Source: an uncultured Bacteroidales bacterium (lineage in GTDB: Bacteria > Bacteroidota > Bacteroidia > Bacteroidales > P3). From it: DNA of 64,000 bases. Location of the stretch: the NCBI GenBank assembly GCA_910586395.1, contig CAJUFX010000001.1:260733-324732 (forward strand), written 5' to 3'. Under the pieces are notes generated by a model that had not been told where the DNA came from, searched no databases, and saw nothing but the letters and a program-made list of their open reading frames with translations. The position numbers and the translations under genes were made by a program. This document shows positions 1-8,580 of the stretch, in pieces; the first letter of the stretch is position 1, and each line of letters begins with the position of its first letter.

Positions 1-253
1 ATTAGTCAAGTTGTATGAAAACTATTAGTCAAGTTGTATGAAAACTATTAGTCAAGTTGTAGGAAAACTATTAGTCAAGTTATAGGAAAATCATTAGTCA
101 AGTTGTAGGAAAACTATTGGTCAAGTTATAGGAAAATCATTAGTCAAGTTGCAGGAAAACTATTGGTCAAGTTATAGGAAAATCATTAGTCAAGTTGCAG
201 GAAAACCATTAGTCAAGTTATAGTGCAACCATTAGTCAAGTTGTAGCAGACGC
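1..253. repeat. Array of about eleven 23-bp direct repeats, open at the left edge
   Basis: Eleven head-to-tail units of exactly 23 bp start at 1, 24, 47, 70, 93, 116, 139, 162, 185, 208 and 231. The last unit decays after about 16 bases. The constant core is ATT(A/G)GTCAAGTT, followed by a variable dinucleotide or trinucleotide and AGGAAAA(C/T)(T/C). Units 1-3 are of one type. Units 4, 6 and 8 share an ATAGGAAAATC end and alternate with units 5, 7 and 9, so part of the array grew as 46-bp dimers. There are no spacers, so it is not a CRISPR. 23 bp is not a multiple of three and no open frame runs through it. The array may continue left of the window. It lies 216 bp upstream of a tyrosine recombinase gene. 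Function is unknown; iteron-like protein binding sites or recombinase accessory sites are possible. Confidence 0.95.
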
Positions 254-468
254 GGAAAGTAGATAAGTGCCTAAAACCTCCGGTTTTCAGTCCGATATGC
301 ACAATAGCGCCATTCCATCCGGAGTTTGCTCAGGCAGTCATCGTCAATAAAATGCAAATTTAGCAGCTGTAAACTCCGATAAAGTGCAAGATTGATGCCG
401 CATCGGGTATATGCCGGTGCGACTTTTCATGTTCACTTTCCTTTATTTACCCAAAAAACACATTTAGC
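254..468. other. Intergenic region upstream of the recombinase, with an 8-bp inverted repeat
   Basis: No gene is visible between the repeat array and the recombinase start. The stretch contains an inverted repeat CGGAGTTT (320-327) and AAACTCCG (371-378) separated by 43 bp. This could be paired protein binding sites or chance. No convincing TTTG/TAnnTTTG promoter was found for the recombinase. Confidence 0.35.
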
Positions 469-2082
469 ATGAGAAAAGCGACATCGGGGGCACAGAAAAA
501 GAACGCCCTTGAAATAAACATCAATCAAGACATGCGCCAAGATGCGGCGGGTTCTTCATGGTCCCAAGACCAGTGCACGACGCTTGGAGATCCGGTACGA
601 TTGCGGAGCAAGCGGTTGAGTGGCGGGCGGCAGAGTCTGTACTTTGATATTTATTGGGCGGGGAAACGGTCATACCATTTCCTCAAACTCTATCTTCTAC
701 CTGAGACTGACGCGGAGGCGCGGACCTACAACGCCATGATGCTGAAAACGGCCTATCTTCTGAAAGCACAGAAACTGTTGGCGTTGATGGGCGGCGATCT
801 CGGGGGCGTCCGCGAAACGGGCGGGCGTAGCCTGTGGTTTGGTTCGGATTCGGCGTGCGGATCGGAGGCTGGCGTGGCGTTTGATGCGGGGACTGGCGCG
901 GGAGCGGCGTTCGGCGAGGGTTCGGCGTGCGGTGCGGGGACGGGGTCTGAGAGGGGGCCTGAGAGGGGGCCGCTGTCCGGCGCGGGTTCGCCATTCGGCG
1001 CAATGCCAGTGTCTGGTGCGGGGACACACCACAAGGGCAACCACGAGCAAAACCCCGTGAAACTGAACGACTGGATGGCGGCCTACCAGCAACGGCAGGA
1101 ACGCAAAGGGCGGGTCGGTACGTGGCAGATTGCCCATACGGCCGATTTGCTCGTGCGCTACAAGGGGGCGGACGTGACGCTGGCGGCGGTGGACAAAGCG
1201 TTCTGCATCGGCTTTGCGGAATTTTTGCTGCACGGATACAAGACCAAATGCGGTAAATTCATCGGCCGGGTGACGGCCTCCAATTATTTCGGCCGCCTCA
1301 ACAGCGCCTTGAACGCGGCCGTCAGATCCGGACTGCTTGCGGAGAATCCCATGGGGAAATTAGATGAATGCGATAGGCTCAGGGCGACCGCCCGCAGGCG
1401 GAACTATCTGACCATAGACGAAGTGAAGCGGCTGATAAACACCGACTGCCCGCATCCTGTCGTAAAACAGGCTTTTTTGTTCAGCTGTTTCTGCGGGTTG
1501 CGGCTTGGCGATATCTATGGGTTGAAATGGCGGGATTTCGTCGAGGAACAGGGGCGTTGGCGTATCGACTTGGTTATGCGCAAAACCCAGGAGCCGCTTT
1601 ATCTGCCGGTCTCCGAACAGGCGCGCCGATGGCTGCCCGATGGCGGAGATACCAAGCTGATAGCGGGCGCGGCGTCGGGCGCGGCGGGAGCGAGTGGCCC
1701 GGCGGCGGTATCGGATTCGGCGGCTGTGTCGAGGGCGGTGTTGGGCGCAGCGGCTGTGTCGATGGCCGCATCAGGCAGGGCGACCGTATCGGATTCGGCG
1801 GCCTTTGACGCCGACGCCTTCGTCTTCAAACTGCCGAGTTGCGTCTATATCAATGTCGTGTTGAAACGTTGGGCACAAGCCGCCGGCATCCGGAAGAACC
1901 TGCATTTCCATTGTGCGCGCCACACGTTCGCCACGATGATGCTGACCTTGGGAGCCGACCTCTACACCACCAGCAAACTGCTCGGCCACACCGACATCGG
2001 CACCACCCAAATCTACGCCCAAATCATCAACCCAAAGAAAGACGCCGCCGTCGATTTGGCCAACGCTGTGTTCGGCGGATAA
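469..2082 (+). CDS. Tyrosine site-specific recombinase (integrase) with two low-complexity inserts
   Basis: This 537-residue protein has the layout of Bacteroidetes integrases: an N-terminal arm-type DNA-binding segment (about 43-105), a SAM-like core-binding domain (about 198-300) and a catalytic domain (about 313-530). The catalytic set is visible and complete: R345 in GLRLGD, K372 in the beta-hairpin, H481-x-x-R484, H507 in LLGHTDI and the nucleophile Y516. Relatives are usually about 400 residues. The excess comes from a Gly/Ala/Ser/Glu-rich insert at about 112-195 and an Ala/Ser/Gly/Val-rich insert at about 397-447, between the hairpin Lys and the HxxR motif. Both are encoded by GC-rich slipped repeats (for example 948-959 = 960-971, and 1708-1724 = 1786-1802). 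The gene stands alone between the 23-bp array and the glycan cluster. It could act on the array, on sites outside the window, or on a lost element. I saw no att duplications. Confidence 0.9.
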   Translation: MRKATSGAQKKNALEININQDMRQDAAGSSWSQDQCTTLGDPVRLRSKRLSGGRQSLYFDIYWAGKRSYHFLKLYLLPETDAEARTYNAMMLKTAYLLKAQKLLALMGGDLGGVRETGGRSLWFGSDSACGSEAGVAFDAGTGAGAAFGEGSACGAGTGSERGPERGPLSGAGSPFGAMPVSGAGTHHKGNHEQNPVKLNDWMAAYQQRQERKGRVGTWQIAHTADLLVRYKGADVTLAAVDKAFCIGFAEFLLHGYKTKCGKFIGRVTASNYFGRLNSALNAAVRSGLLAENPMGKLDECDRLRATARRRNYLTIDEVKRLINTDCPHPVVKQAFLFSCFCGLRLGDIYGLKWRDFVEEQGRWRIDLVMRKTQEPLYLPVSEQARRWLPDGGDTKLIAGAASGAAGASGPAAVSDSAAVSRAVLGAAAVSMAASGRATVSDSAAFDADAFVFKLPSCVYINVVLKRWAQAAGIRKNLHFHCARHTFATMMLTLGADLYTTSKLLGHTDIGTTQIYAQIINPKKDAAVDLANAVFGG

Positions 2083-2274
2083 ACCGGGGGTATTGGTCTT
2101 ACGATTTACTTCCTTTGTTACCAGCGGTTTGGAAACTACATGTTATACGATGGTAATCTGATGGTTGTAGAGGCGGTTTATAAAAGGGGGACAGAGAAAA
2201 ACCGGAAAAAGCTGATAATGCTTTCCGACTCTTATCGACTTTTTCAATTTTAGCCGACTAATCAAAGTGGGACC

Positions 2275-3249
2275 ATGATTTTAAGCATTGGCGTCATAGC
2301 ATATAACGAACAGAAATACCTACCGGCTTTATTGGAGGACATCCGACGTCAAACATATCCCCACGAGAACATAGAGGTCGTTTTGATTGACAGTATGTCG
2401 TCGGATCAGACGCGCAGTATCATGGAAGATTTCAAGGCGAACAACGACTTCCATGCCGTTCAGGTTCTGTCAAATCCCGATAAAATACAGGCCGCCGGCT
2501 GGAATGTCGCCATCAGGGCGTTCAAAGGTGACGCTTTGGCAAGAATCGACGCCCATGCGAGATTGACGCCGGAATTTGCCACTTATGTCATGGAACACAT
2601 AAACCGACAGAAAGAATTTGTAGTGGGCGGCATACGTCCCTGCATAGCGAAACATGACACACCTTGGGGGCATGTCTTACTGCAAATTGAGAACTCCCTG
2701 TTCGGCAGCGGCATAAATCGGAGCCGAAGAGAACTCATCAAAACAGACGTCAAAACCATGTTTCACGCTACCTATAGACGCGAGGTTTTCGAGAAAGTCG
2801 GCTTATTCAATGAGAAACTGCTACGTACCGAAGACAACGAGATGCACTATCGCATAAGACAAGCCGGCTACAAACTCTGTTACGACCCTAAAATCCGTTC
2901 TTACCAATATATCCGAAGCGATTTTAAGGCGATGGTGACCCAAAAATGGAAGAACGGCTATTGGATTGGCCGCACTGCGAAAATATGTCCGCAATGCCTT
3001 TCGCCATACCATTTTGTCCCAGCCGTATTTGTAATCGGCATCGTGGTGACGACTTTGCTGTTACCGATTTATTGGCCATTGTCCGCCTTATTATGGCTTT
3101 CGTATGGTTTATTTGCCTTTACGAACACCTTATCCGCCATATTCAAAGACCGGTTTTATGTGCAGAGTCTGTTGATGCCATTCCTCTTTCCGATTCTACA
3201 TATAAGTTACGGATTGGGCACTATCACAGGATTTGTCAGCCGCCAATAG
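2275..3249 (+). CDS. Glycosyltransferase family 2, membrane-anchored (ExoA-like)
   Basis: A 324-residue GT-A enzyme that should transfer a sugar from a nucleotide donor to a lipid-linked glycan at the inner face of the cytoplasmic membrane. The N-terminal GT2 fold is clear: a first beta strand ILSIGVIAYNE, then VVLIDSMSSDQT, and a metal-binding DxH-type motif (D92-A-H94). Residues about 244-275 and 297-315 are hydrophobic and probably cross or dip into the membrane, as in ExoA-like succinoglycan enzymes. It is the first gene of the AT-rich cluster and probably heads its operon; the next gene starts 10 bp after its stop. The preceding 190 bp hold no recognisable consensus promoter and no UpxY-type antiterminator gene. 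Donor and linkage cannot be predicted. Confidence 0.85.
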   Translation: MILSIGVIAYNEQKYLPALLEDIRRQTYPHENIEVVLIDSMSSDQTRSIMEDFKANNDFHAVQVLSNPDKIQAAGWNVAIRAFKGDALARIDAHARLTPEFATYVMEHINRQKEFVVGGIRPCIAKHDTPWGHVLLQIENSLFGSGINRSRRELIKTDVKTMFHATYRREVFEKVGLFNEKLLRTEDNEMHYRIRQAGYKLCYDPKIRSYQYIRSDFKAMVTQKWKNGYWIGRTAKICPQCLSPYHFVPAVFVIGIVVTTLLLPIYWPLSALLWLSYGLFAFTNTLSAIFKDRFYVQSLLMPFLFPILHISYGLGTITGFVSRQ

Positions 3250-3259
3250 GCATAGAAAC

Positions 3260-4219
3260 ATGCAAGATTTAATTTCAGTCATTATACCGGTCTATAACAC
3301 AGAAAAATACTTGGCAAGGTGTGTCGAGAGCGTCAGGGCCCAGTCCTATACCAATTTAGAAATCCTATTGGTTGACGACGGTTCCCCGGATCAGGCACCG
3401 GCCTTATGCGACGATTTGGCTACCATAGATTCCCGCATAAAAGTCATCCACAAAACAAACGGCGGATTATCTTCTGCCCGAAACGCCGGTTTGGATAAGG
3501 CATCCGGCACCTACATTTCATTCATAGACTCGGATGATTACATTGACCCCTACATGATGGAACGTCTGCATCATGTTATAACAAAACACCATGCAGAGGT
3601 GGCGATGCTCCGATATAAGGAAGTCGCCGGAGATCCACCGGCCCCGTCTCCCCCCGAAACCCGCGAGACCGTTTACATCGCCCCCGCCATCGACACGGCT
3701 TTCCTGAGACTGAAAATAGACAGCGTCTGCACGGGCCTATACCTAAAAACGGCCATAGCGGACAGACGGTTCGCCATCGGGAAAACGAGCGAGGACATCC
3801 CTTTTAATTTCGAGGTCTTTAAAAACATTGCCACGTTCGTCTATCTGCCGGAACGACGATATTATTATTTCCATAATCCAGACTCAATCAGTAACGGCCC
3901 CTTGAACGCAAAGATGTTCAACTATCTGAATTTCAGGAAAGACATTTATAAATATCACCTTGAATCAGGGTTCAAAAACAACATCCGGCTGGCAGAAGCG
4001 CTATATGCACGCGCCGCGTTCGGCCTGCTCTTGAGATTGGCCTTGTATGGCCACACACCGGATTTATCTACCGACAACTGCAGAACCAAATTGACTCGGG
4101 TTTTCCGCTCCCATAAACGGGCTTTTTATACAGCCCCCAATATTCCGTTCTCGCGAAAGGTCATGGGTTGCCTATTGGATTATGGCTTCCCGCTTATCAA
4201 ATTCATCCGGCAATCATGA
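3260..4219 (+). CDS. Glycosyltransferase family 2
   Basis: A 319-residue GT2 enzyme. It begins with the typical LISVIIPVYNTEKYL strand and helix, has VDDGSPD for nucleotide binding, NGGLSSARNAGL, and the DxD-type metal motif in FIDSDDYID (about residue 94). The start at 3260 was chosen over an upstream in-frame ATG at 3233 because it sits directly before the conserved first strand and clears the previous stop. There is no obvious membrane segment, so it probably works at the membrane surface as part of the repeat-unit assembly line. Its end overlaps the next gene in an ATGA arrangement, so translation is probably coupled. Specificity unknown. Confidence 0.85.
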   Translation: MQDLISVIIPVYNTEKYLARCVESVRAQSYTNLEILLVDDGSPDQAPALCDDLATIDSRIKVIHKTNGGLSSARNAGLDKASGTYISFIDSDDYIDPYMMERLHHVITKHHAEVAMLRYKEVAGDPPAPSPPETRETVYIAPAIDTAFLRLKIDSVCTGLYLKTAIADRRFAIGKTSEDIPFNFEVFKNIATFVYLPERRYYYFHNPDSISNGPLNAKMFNYLNFRKDIYKYHLESGFKNNIRLAEALYARAAFGLLLRLALYGHTPDLSTDNCRTKLTRVFRSHKRAFYTAPNIPFSRKVMGCLLDYGFPLIKFIRQS

Positions 4220-5316
4220 AAAGGATATTGGTCAGCGGCTTATCGGTTGACATCGGAGGCATAGGAACTCTGGTAACCAATGTGGTATCATACAATAAAC
4301 GAATAGGAAATTCGCAAGAATTTGTCTTCGAGTTTTTAATTCCCTACCAATCGGTCTATCGGACCTGGTTCCAACAGGAGCATTACACCTATTACGAAAT
4401 CCCGTCCTTGAAACAATGGTTCCGTTACCGGACTTTCCTAAGACAGTTCTTCCGAAAAAGACATTACGACTATGTTTGGATCAACAACACCAGTAAAGTC
4501 GATATTTGGCTACCTTGGATAGCCAAACACATAGGGGGGGCCAAAATCATCCAGCACGCTCATGGCACCGACTGTGAAGAAAAAGGCATCCGTCGCCTGA
4601 TATTCAAACTATGCGAATGCCTATGGGGAAAGGCCTATGAAAAACTGATAGATATTCCCCTTGCCTGCTCCAGTCTTTCGGCAGATTATTTCTATAGGTG
4701 CCCCGTCTTGCGGGAAAAATGCACGGTGCTACACAATGGAATCAATGTGGATCAATTCAAGTTTAACGAATCGGTCCGTTTTACTACACGACAAGCGTTA
4801 GGTTTGACAGACGAAAACATCCTGTTAGGGGCGGTAGGTCGTTTGACCAAAGTCAAAAATTATCCGTTTCTGATTGATTTGATGAAACATTTACCGCAAA
4901 GCCACCATTGTATCATTATCGGAGATGGTGAAGATAAAGACTTGTTGGAGAAACAAATCGACGGACTGAAGTTGCAGGACCGGGTTCAACTGCTGGGGCA
5001 ACGTCGCGATATTCCGGATTTACTATGTGCCATGGATATTTTGGTCATGCCATCATTGAATGAAGGCTTGCCATTCTCCCTGATTGAGGCCCAAGCCTCT
5101 GGCTTAAGATGCGTATGTTCAGAAGGAATACCCAAAGAAGCCGACTTATTGAAACATGTACACTTTATCAATTTATCCTCAATGACAGAATGGGTAAAAA
5201 CATGCGGGGAAAAATCGAATGAACCGTTTGACAGGATTCTGTGCAACCGCATGGTAAAGCAAGCCGGCTACAGTATAGAGACAAGTTATGACAATTTCAT
5301 CCGACTCCTTGAATAA
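4216..5316 (+). CDS. Glycosyltransferase family 4
   Basis: A 366-residue retaining GT-B enzyme. The N-terminal half shows the SGLSVDIGGIGT loop expected for acceptor binding. The C-terminal half carries GRLTKVKNYPFLIDL, the nucleotide-binding IIGDGEDKDLL and the EGLPFSLIEAQASG segment that matches the family E-x7-E signature. The start at 4216 overlaps the stop of the previous gene (ATGA). The gene overlaps the following polymerase gene by 29 bp. It is a third glycosyltransferase of the same AT-rich operon, in keeping with a repeat unit of about four sugars (three GTs plus an initiating enzyme), though that count is inference. Confidence 0.85.
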   Translation: MKRILVSGLSVDIGGIGTLVTNVVSYNKRIGNSQEFVFEFLIPYQSVYRTWFQQEHYTYYEIPSLKQWFRYRTFLRQFFRKRHYDYVWINNTSKVDIWLPWIAKHIGGAKIIQHAHGTDCEEKGIRRLIFKLCECLWGKAYEKLIDIPLACSSLSADYFYRCPVLREKCTVLHNGINVDQFKFNESVRFTTRQALGLTDENILLGAVGRLTKVKNYPFLIDLMKHLPQSHHCIIIGDGEDKDLLEKQIDGLKLQDRVQLLGQRRDIPDLLCAMDILVMPSLNEGLPFSLIEAQASGLRCVCSEGIPKEADLLKHVHFINLSSMTEWVKTCGEKSNEPFDRILCNRMVKQAGYSIETSYDNFIRLLE

Positions 5317-6748
5317 ACGTTATTCTTCAAGAGAAATTATATATAGCATTGTCAAGTGTCTATTGGCCATCTGTTGCATAGGGCAAATAGGCGGTATGAT
5401 TTATAATACAATCTTACCCTCAGAACATGTCAATTACGCCCTACACATCAATTCATATATTATCCTGGCTCTCATTGTATCGCATCTCTGTTTAGGCAAT
5501 TGTATCAAACATTTTCTGTGCATTGCGTTTTACATTTGTTTCTTCATTTTTCTTATGGGACAGAAATTGTTTTTCGAAGAATACAATACATTCCTGACAT
5601 TCACTTCCACAACGTTAACCACCGCTCAGTATGCCACTTTCATCAACATACTTTCGATAGCAGAGATTTTCACATTTGCAAGTTATAAATATTACAATTC
5701 ACACAAGCATATACCCCATCATACCAAAACATCGAAAGATTGGAAGAGGCTATTACCCATCATACGGCTACTGTTTTACTTTACATTACCCTTTGCATTA
5801 TATATGCAAATCAAGATTGTCCTTTTCAAATCCGCCTTTCTCTACACGGAAAGTTATTTAACCTCAGTCGATATCCCATCCTTTATCAAAATAGGGAATT
5901 TTCTATTCAGTGCTATCGCCGTCATTTATCTTGCCTCGAAACCAAATCGCAGGGAAACGATTGTCATTTGCACCGCGCTTCTCCTTTTAGAGGGTATCAT
6001 ACAACTTTTTCAAGGAAGACGTGCTTTATTCGCCTCCACTTTTTTATTCCTGTTATGGTATTATATCAAATACCATAATATTAACAAGTTAAGAACCGGC
6101 ACCATGGCCGTGTCGCTTGGAGGCCTAGTCGGCATTATCTGTCTGTTTTTATATATCGGGAACACAAGAGATGCGGCTTATGACAACTCAAATTCTCTGA
6201 TACTCAATATTAAAAAGTTTTTAGTTTCCACTGGCGGTTCAGACTCCGTATTGGCCAATACGATTGTACATGAATCGGACTTTCCTAAAACTGGAATATG
6301 GTATTTAACCGATCCTCTCATCAACAACCCTATTACCATAATTCTTTCAGGGAAATCCGGTATTGCACAAGGCGAAAACTATCTAGACAATTTCAACAGC
6401 TTTTCACACTGGATCTCCTATCTGACCGAACCCTCTTTATATCTGTCCGGTCATGGCATGGGGTCTTGTTACTTAGCTGAAACATACCTTGCATTCGGCA
6501 TCATCGGCGTCATGGTTATATGTATTGCCATAGGATTCATCTTATCCCGATTCGCCAGCCTTACCCTCGATTCTCATAATGTATTTAAGAACTCCCTGTG
6601 CTTTGTAATGATAAAATACCTTTTTACACTGCCACGAGACGGCCTGTTTTCTTGGTTTCCGGCATTTGTTTACCTCTTGATCATCCTAATACCACTCTCG
6701 CTTCTTTTACCGCACAGAACGCCTAGAATCCAAACGTCCAAACTTTAA
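5288..6748 (+). CDS. Wzy-like oligosaccharide repeat-unit polymerase
   Basis: A 486-residue integral membrane protein with about ten or more hydrophobic segments and a larger periplasmic stretch in the second half (about residues 290-390). This is the layout of Wzy polymerases that join lipid-linked repeat units in the periplasm. Sequence identity within this family is always weak, so the call rests on topology, length and position between glycosyltransferases and a flippase. It is one of the most AT-rich genes of the window, as is common for Wzy genes in variable loci. The start at 5288 lies inside the end of the GT4 gene and no better downstream start precedes the first membrane helix. Confidence 0.7.
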   Translation: MTISSDSLNKRYSSREIIYSIVKCLLAICCIGQIGGMIYNTILPSEHVNYALHINSYIILALIVSHLCLGNCIKHFLCIAFYICFFIFLMGQKLFFEEYNTFLTFTSTTLTTAQYATFINILSIAEIFTFASYKYYNSHKHIPHHTKTSKDWKRLLPIIRLLFYFTLPFALYMQIKIVLFKSAFLYTESYLTSVDIPSFIKIGNFLFSAIAVIYLASKPNRRETIVICTALLLLEGIIQLFQGRRALFASTFLFLLWYYIKYHNINKLRTGTMAVSLGGLVGIICLFLYIGNTRDAAYDNSNSLILNIKKFLVSTGGSDSVLANTIVHESDFPKTGIWYLTDPLINNPITIILSGKSGIAQGENYLDNFNSFSHWISYLTEPSLYLSGHGMGSCYLAETYLAFGIIGVMVICIAIGFILSRFASLTLDSHNVFKNSLCFVMIKYLFTLPRDGLFSWFPAFVYLLIILIPLSLLLPHRTPRIQTSKL

Positions 6749-6757
6749 TTTCACATT

Positions 6758-8572
6758 ATGCAAGCCATTATATTAGCGGCGGGCATGGGCAAAAGGCTCA
6801 AGGACCTGACCAAGAACAATACCAAATGTATGGTGCCGGTCAACGGCGTTCCGCTCATTGACCGGTTGCTCCAACAACTCGCACAGCTCGATCTCAAGCG
6901 CGTGGTGCTCGTTGTGGGGTATGAGGCTCAAAAACTCATCGCGCACATCGGAAACCGCTATACGGACCGACTGAAAATAGAATACGTCCATAATCCGATA
7001 TACGATAAGACCAACAACATCTACTCCCTTGCCCTGGCCAGCGACAAGATGCAGGAAGACGACACCCTGCTCATTGAATCCGACCTGATTGTGGAAGATA
7101 CTTTGTTCCGGCTCATCATGAATGATTCCTATCCCAACCTTGCTTTGGTGGCCAAGTACCAGACTTGGATGGACGGCACCATGGTACGGATTGACGACGG
7201 GCACAACATCATCAACTTTGTACCCAAGAAGGCTTTTAAATACGCGGACACGGACACTTACTACAAAACGGTCAACATCTATAAGTTCAGCCAAGAGTTC
7301 TCGAAAAACAAATATATACCGTTTCTAAAGGCCTATTGCGCCGCTCTCGGTAACAACGAATACTACGAGCAGGTGCTAAGAGTCATTACCTTTCTCGATA
7401 AATCGGACCTAAAAGCACTTCCTATTTCCGATGAAAAATGGTATGAAATAGACGATAAACAAGACTTGGATATAGCCGAAGCCATTTTTGCCCAAGAAGA
7501 CGACCTGCTCCGCAAGTATTACGGCCGTTTCGGCGGCTATTGGCGTTTCCCCAAAATGCTGGACTTCTGCTATCTCGTAAATCCCTATTTCAGATCCTCC
7601 AAAATCATCGACGAGATGCAGGCCAACTTCCGCACGCTGGTGGCGGACTATCCCTCCGGCATGAAGGTAAACAGTTTGCTAGCCAGCAAATGCTGGGGCA
7701 TCAAAGAGGATTACATCATTCCGGGGAACGGTGCGGCAGAACTTATAAAAGCGCTTATGGAACTTCTGCCCGGGTCGCTGGGCGTGACCAGACCGACCTT
7801 TGAAGAATACCCCAACCGCCGGGCTCAAGACACTTTGGTGACCTTTGTGCCCGACAACGCAGATTTCAGATATTCGGCCCAAGACCTCATAAGGTTCTTT
7901 GAGCGGCATCCGGCTGACAACATCCTGCTTATCAACCCTGACAATCCGTCCGGAAACTTTATTCCAATCAAAGATCTGCTTTCGCTCGCAAATTGGTGCG
8001 AAAGCCGTAGCATCCGCCTGATTGTGGATGAAAGTTTCGTCGATTTCAGCGAAAACTGGCAAGACAATACCTTATTGCGGGACGACATTCTGGAGACCTA
8101 TTCCCATTTGGTAGTCATGAAGTCCATCAGCAAGAGTTACGGCATTCCGGGATTACGCTTGGGAATCCTCTGTTCGGCCGACAAGGCACTTATCGATGAA
8201 ATAAAAAAGCGGATAAGCATTTGGAACATCAACTCGTTTGCCGAATTTTTCATGCAGATATTCAACAAATACGAAAAAGATTATCAACAAGCGTGCGATA
8301 AATTTCTCGTGGAGAGAAAGCATTTTGAAGACCAACTCCGACAGATAAAATTTTTACGCGTCATCCCGTCGCAAGCCAATTACTTTTTGGTGGAGATTTT
8401 GCCACCTTACACCCCGAAAGGTATCGCTTTGACCATGTTGCGGGATTATTCCATCCTTATGAAAGATTGTTCCAATAAAGGCGGCTTCAACGGCAAAGCC
8501 TATATGCGGATTGCCGTTAGAGATAGAGAAGACAATGAAAAACTGATTGCGGCATTACAAAACTTACAATAA
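6758..8572 (+). CDS. Fusion of LicC-like cytidylyltransferase and CobD/HisC-like PLP enzyme
   Basis: A 604-residue bifunctional protein. Residues 1-245 form a nucleotidyltransferase: ILAAGMGKRL with the glycine-rich NTP loop, K23 in TKCMVPV, E107-S-D109 for metal binding, and WYEIDDKQDLDIAE at 228-241, which is typical of phosphocholine cytidylyltransferase (LicC-like) proteins. Residues about 255-604 form a class I/II fold PLP enzyme: N396 in INPDNPSGN, D424 in LIVDESFVDF, Schiff-base lysine K459 in SISKSYGIPGLRLG, and R584 near the C-terminus. The SK-Y-IPGLRLG context resembles CobD (threonine-phosphate decarboxylase) more than ordinary HisC. I infer that the PLP domain makes a phospho-amino-alcohol such as ethanolamine or aminopropanol phosphate from a phospho-amino acid, and the other domain turns it into a CDP donor. 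A transaminase role remains possible. It is followed by an ornithine cyclodeaminase homologue and, two genes on, by LicD, the likely user of the donor. No LicA choline kinase is present. Confidence 0.8.
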   Translation: MQAIILAAGMGKRLKDLTKNNTKCMVPVNGVPLIDRLLQQLAQLDLKRVVLVVGYEAQKLIAHIGNRYTDRLKIEYVHNPIYDKTNNIYSLALASDKMQEDDTLLIESDLIVEDTLFRLIMNDSYPNLALVAKYQTWMDGTMVRIDDGHNIINFVPKKAFKYADTDTYYKTVNIYKFSQEFSKNKYIPFLKAYCAALGNNEYYEQVLRVITFLDKSDLKALPISDEKWYEIDDKQDLDIAEAIFAQEDDLLRKYYGRFGGYWRFPKMLDFCYLVNPYFRSSKIIDEMQANFRTLVADYPSGMKVNSLLASKCWGIKEDYIIPGNGAAELIKALMELLPGSLGVTRPTFEEYPNRRAQDTLVTFVPDNADFRYSAQDLIRFFERHPADNILLINPDNPSGNFIPIKDLLSLANWCESRSIRLIVDESFVDFSENWQDNTLLRDDILETYSHLVVMKSISKSYGIPGLRLGILCSADKALIDEIKKRISIWNINSFAEFFMQIFNKYEKDYQQACDKFLVERKHFEDQLRQIKFLRVIPSQANYFLVEILPPYTPKGIALTMLRDYSILMKDCSNKGGFNGKAYMRIAVRDREDNEKLIAALQNLQ

Positions 8573-8580
8573 AACAATCC

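Noticed and set aside
1..253. CRISPR array
   Set aside because: Units are contiguous 23-mers without spacers, and no cas genes were seen.
2083..2274. Invertible promoter or UpxY-type antiterminator for the first glycan cluster
   Set aside because: No pair of inverted repeats flanking a promoter and no NusG-like gene were found. A GACTAAT near 2251 matches only 7 bases of the 23-bp repeat core, which is expected by chance.
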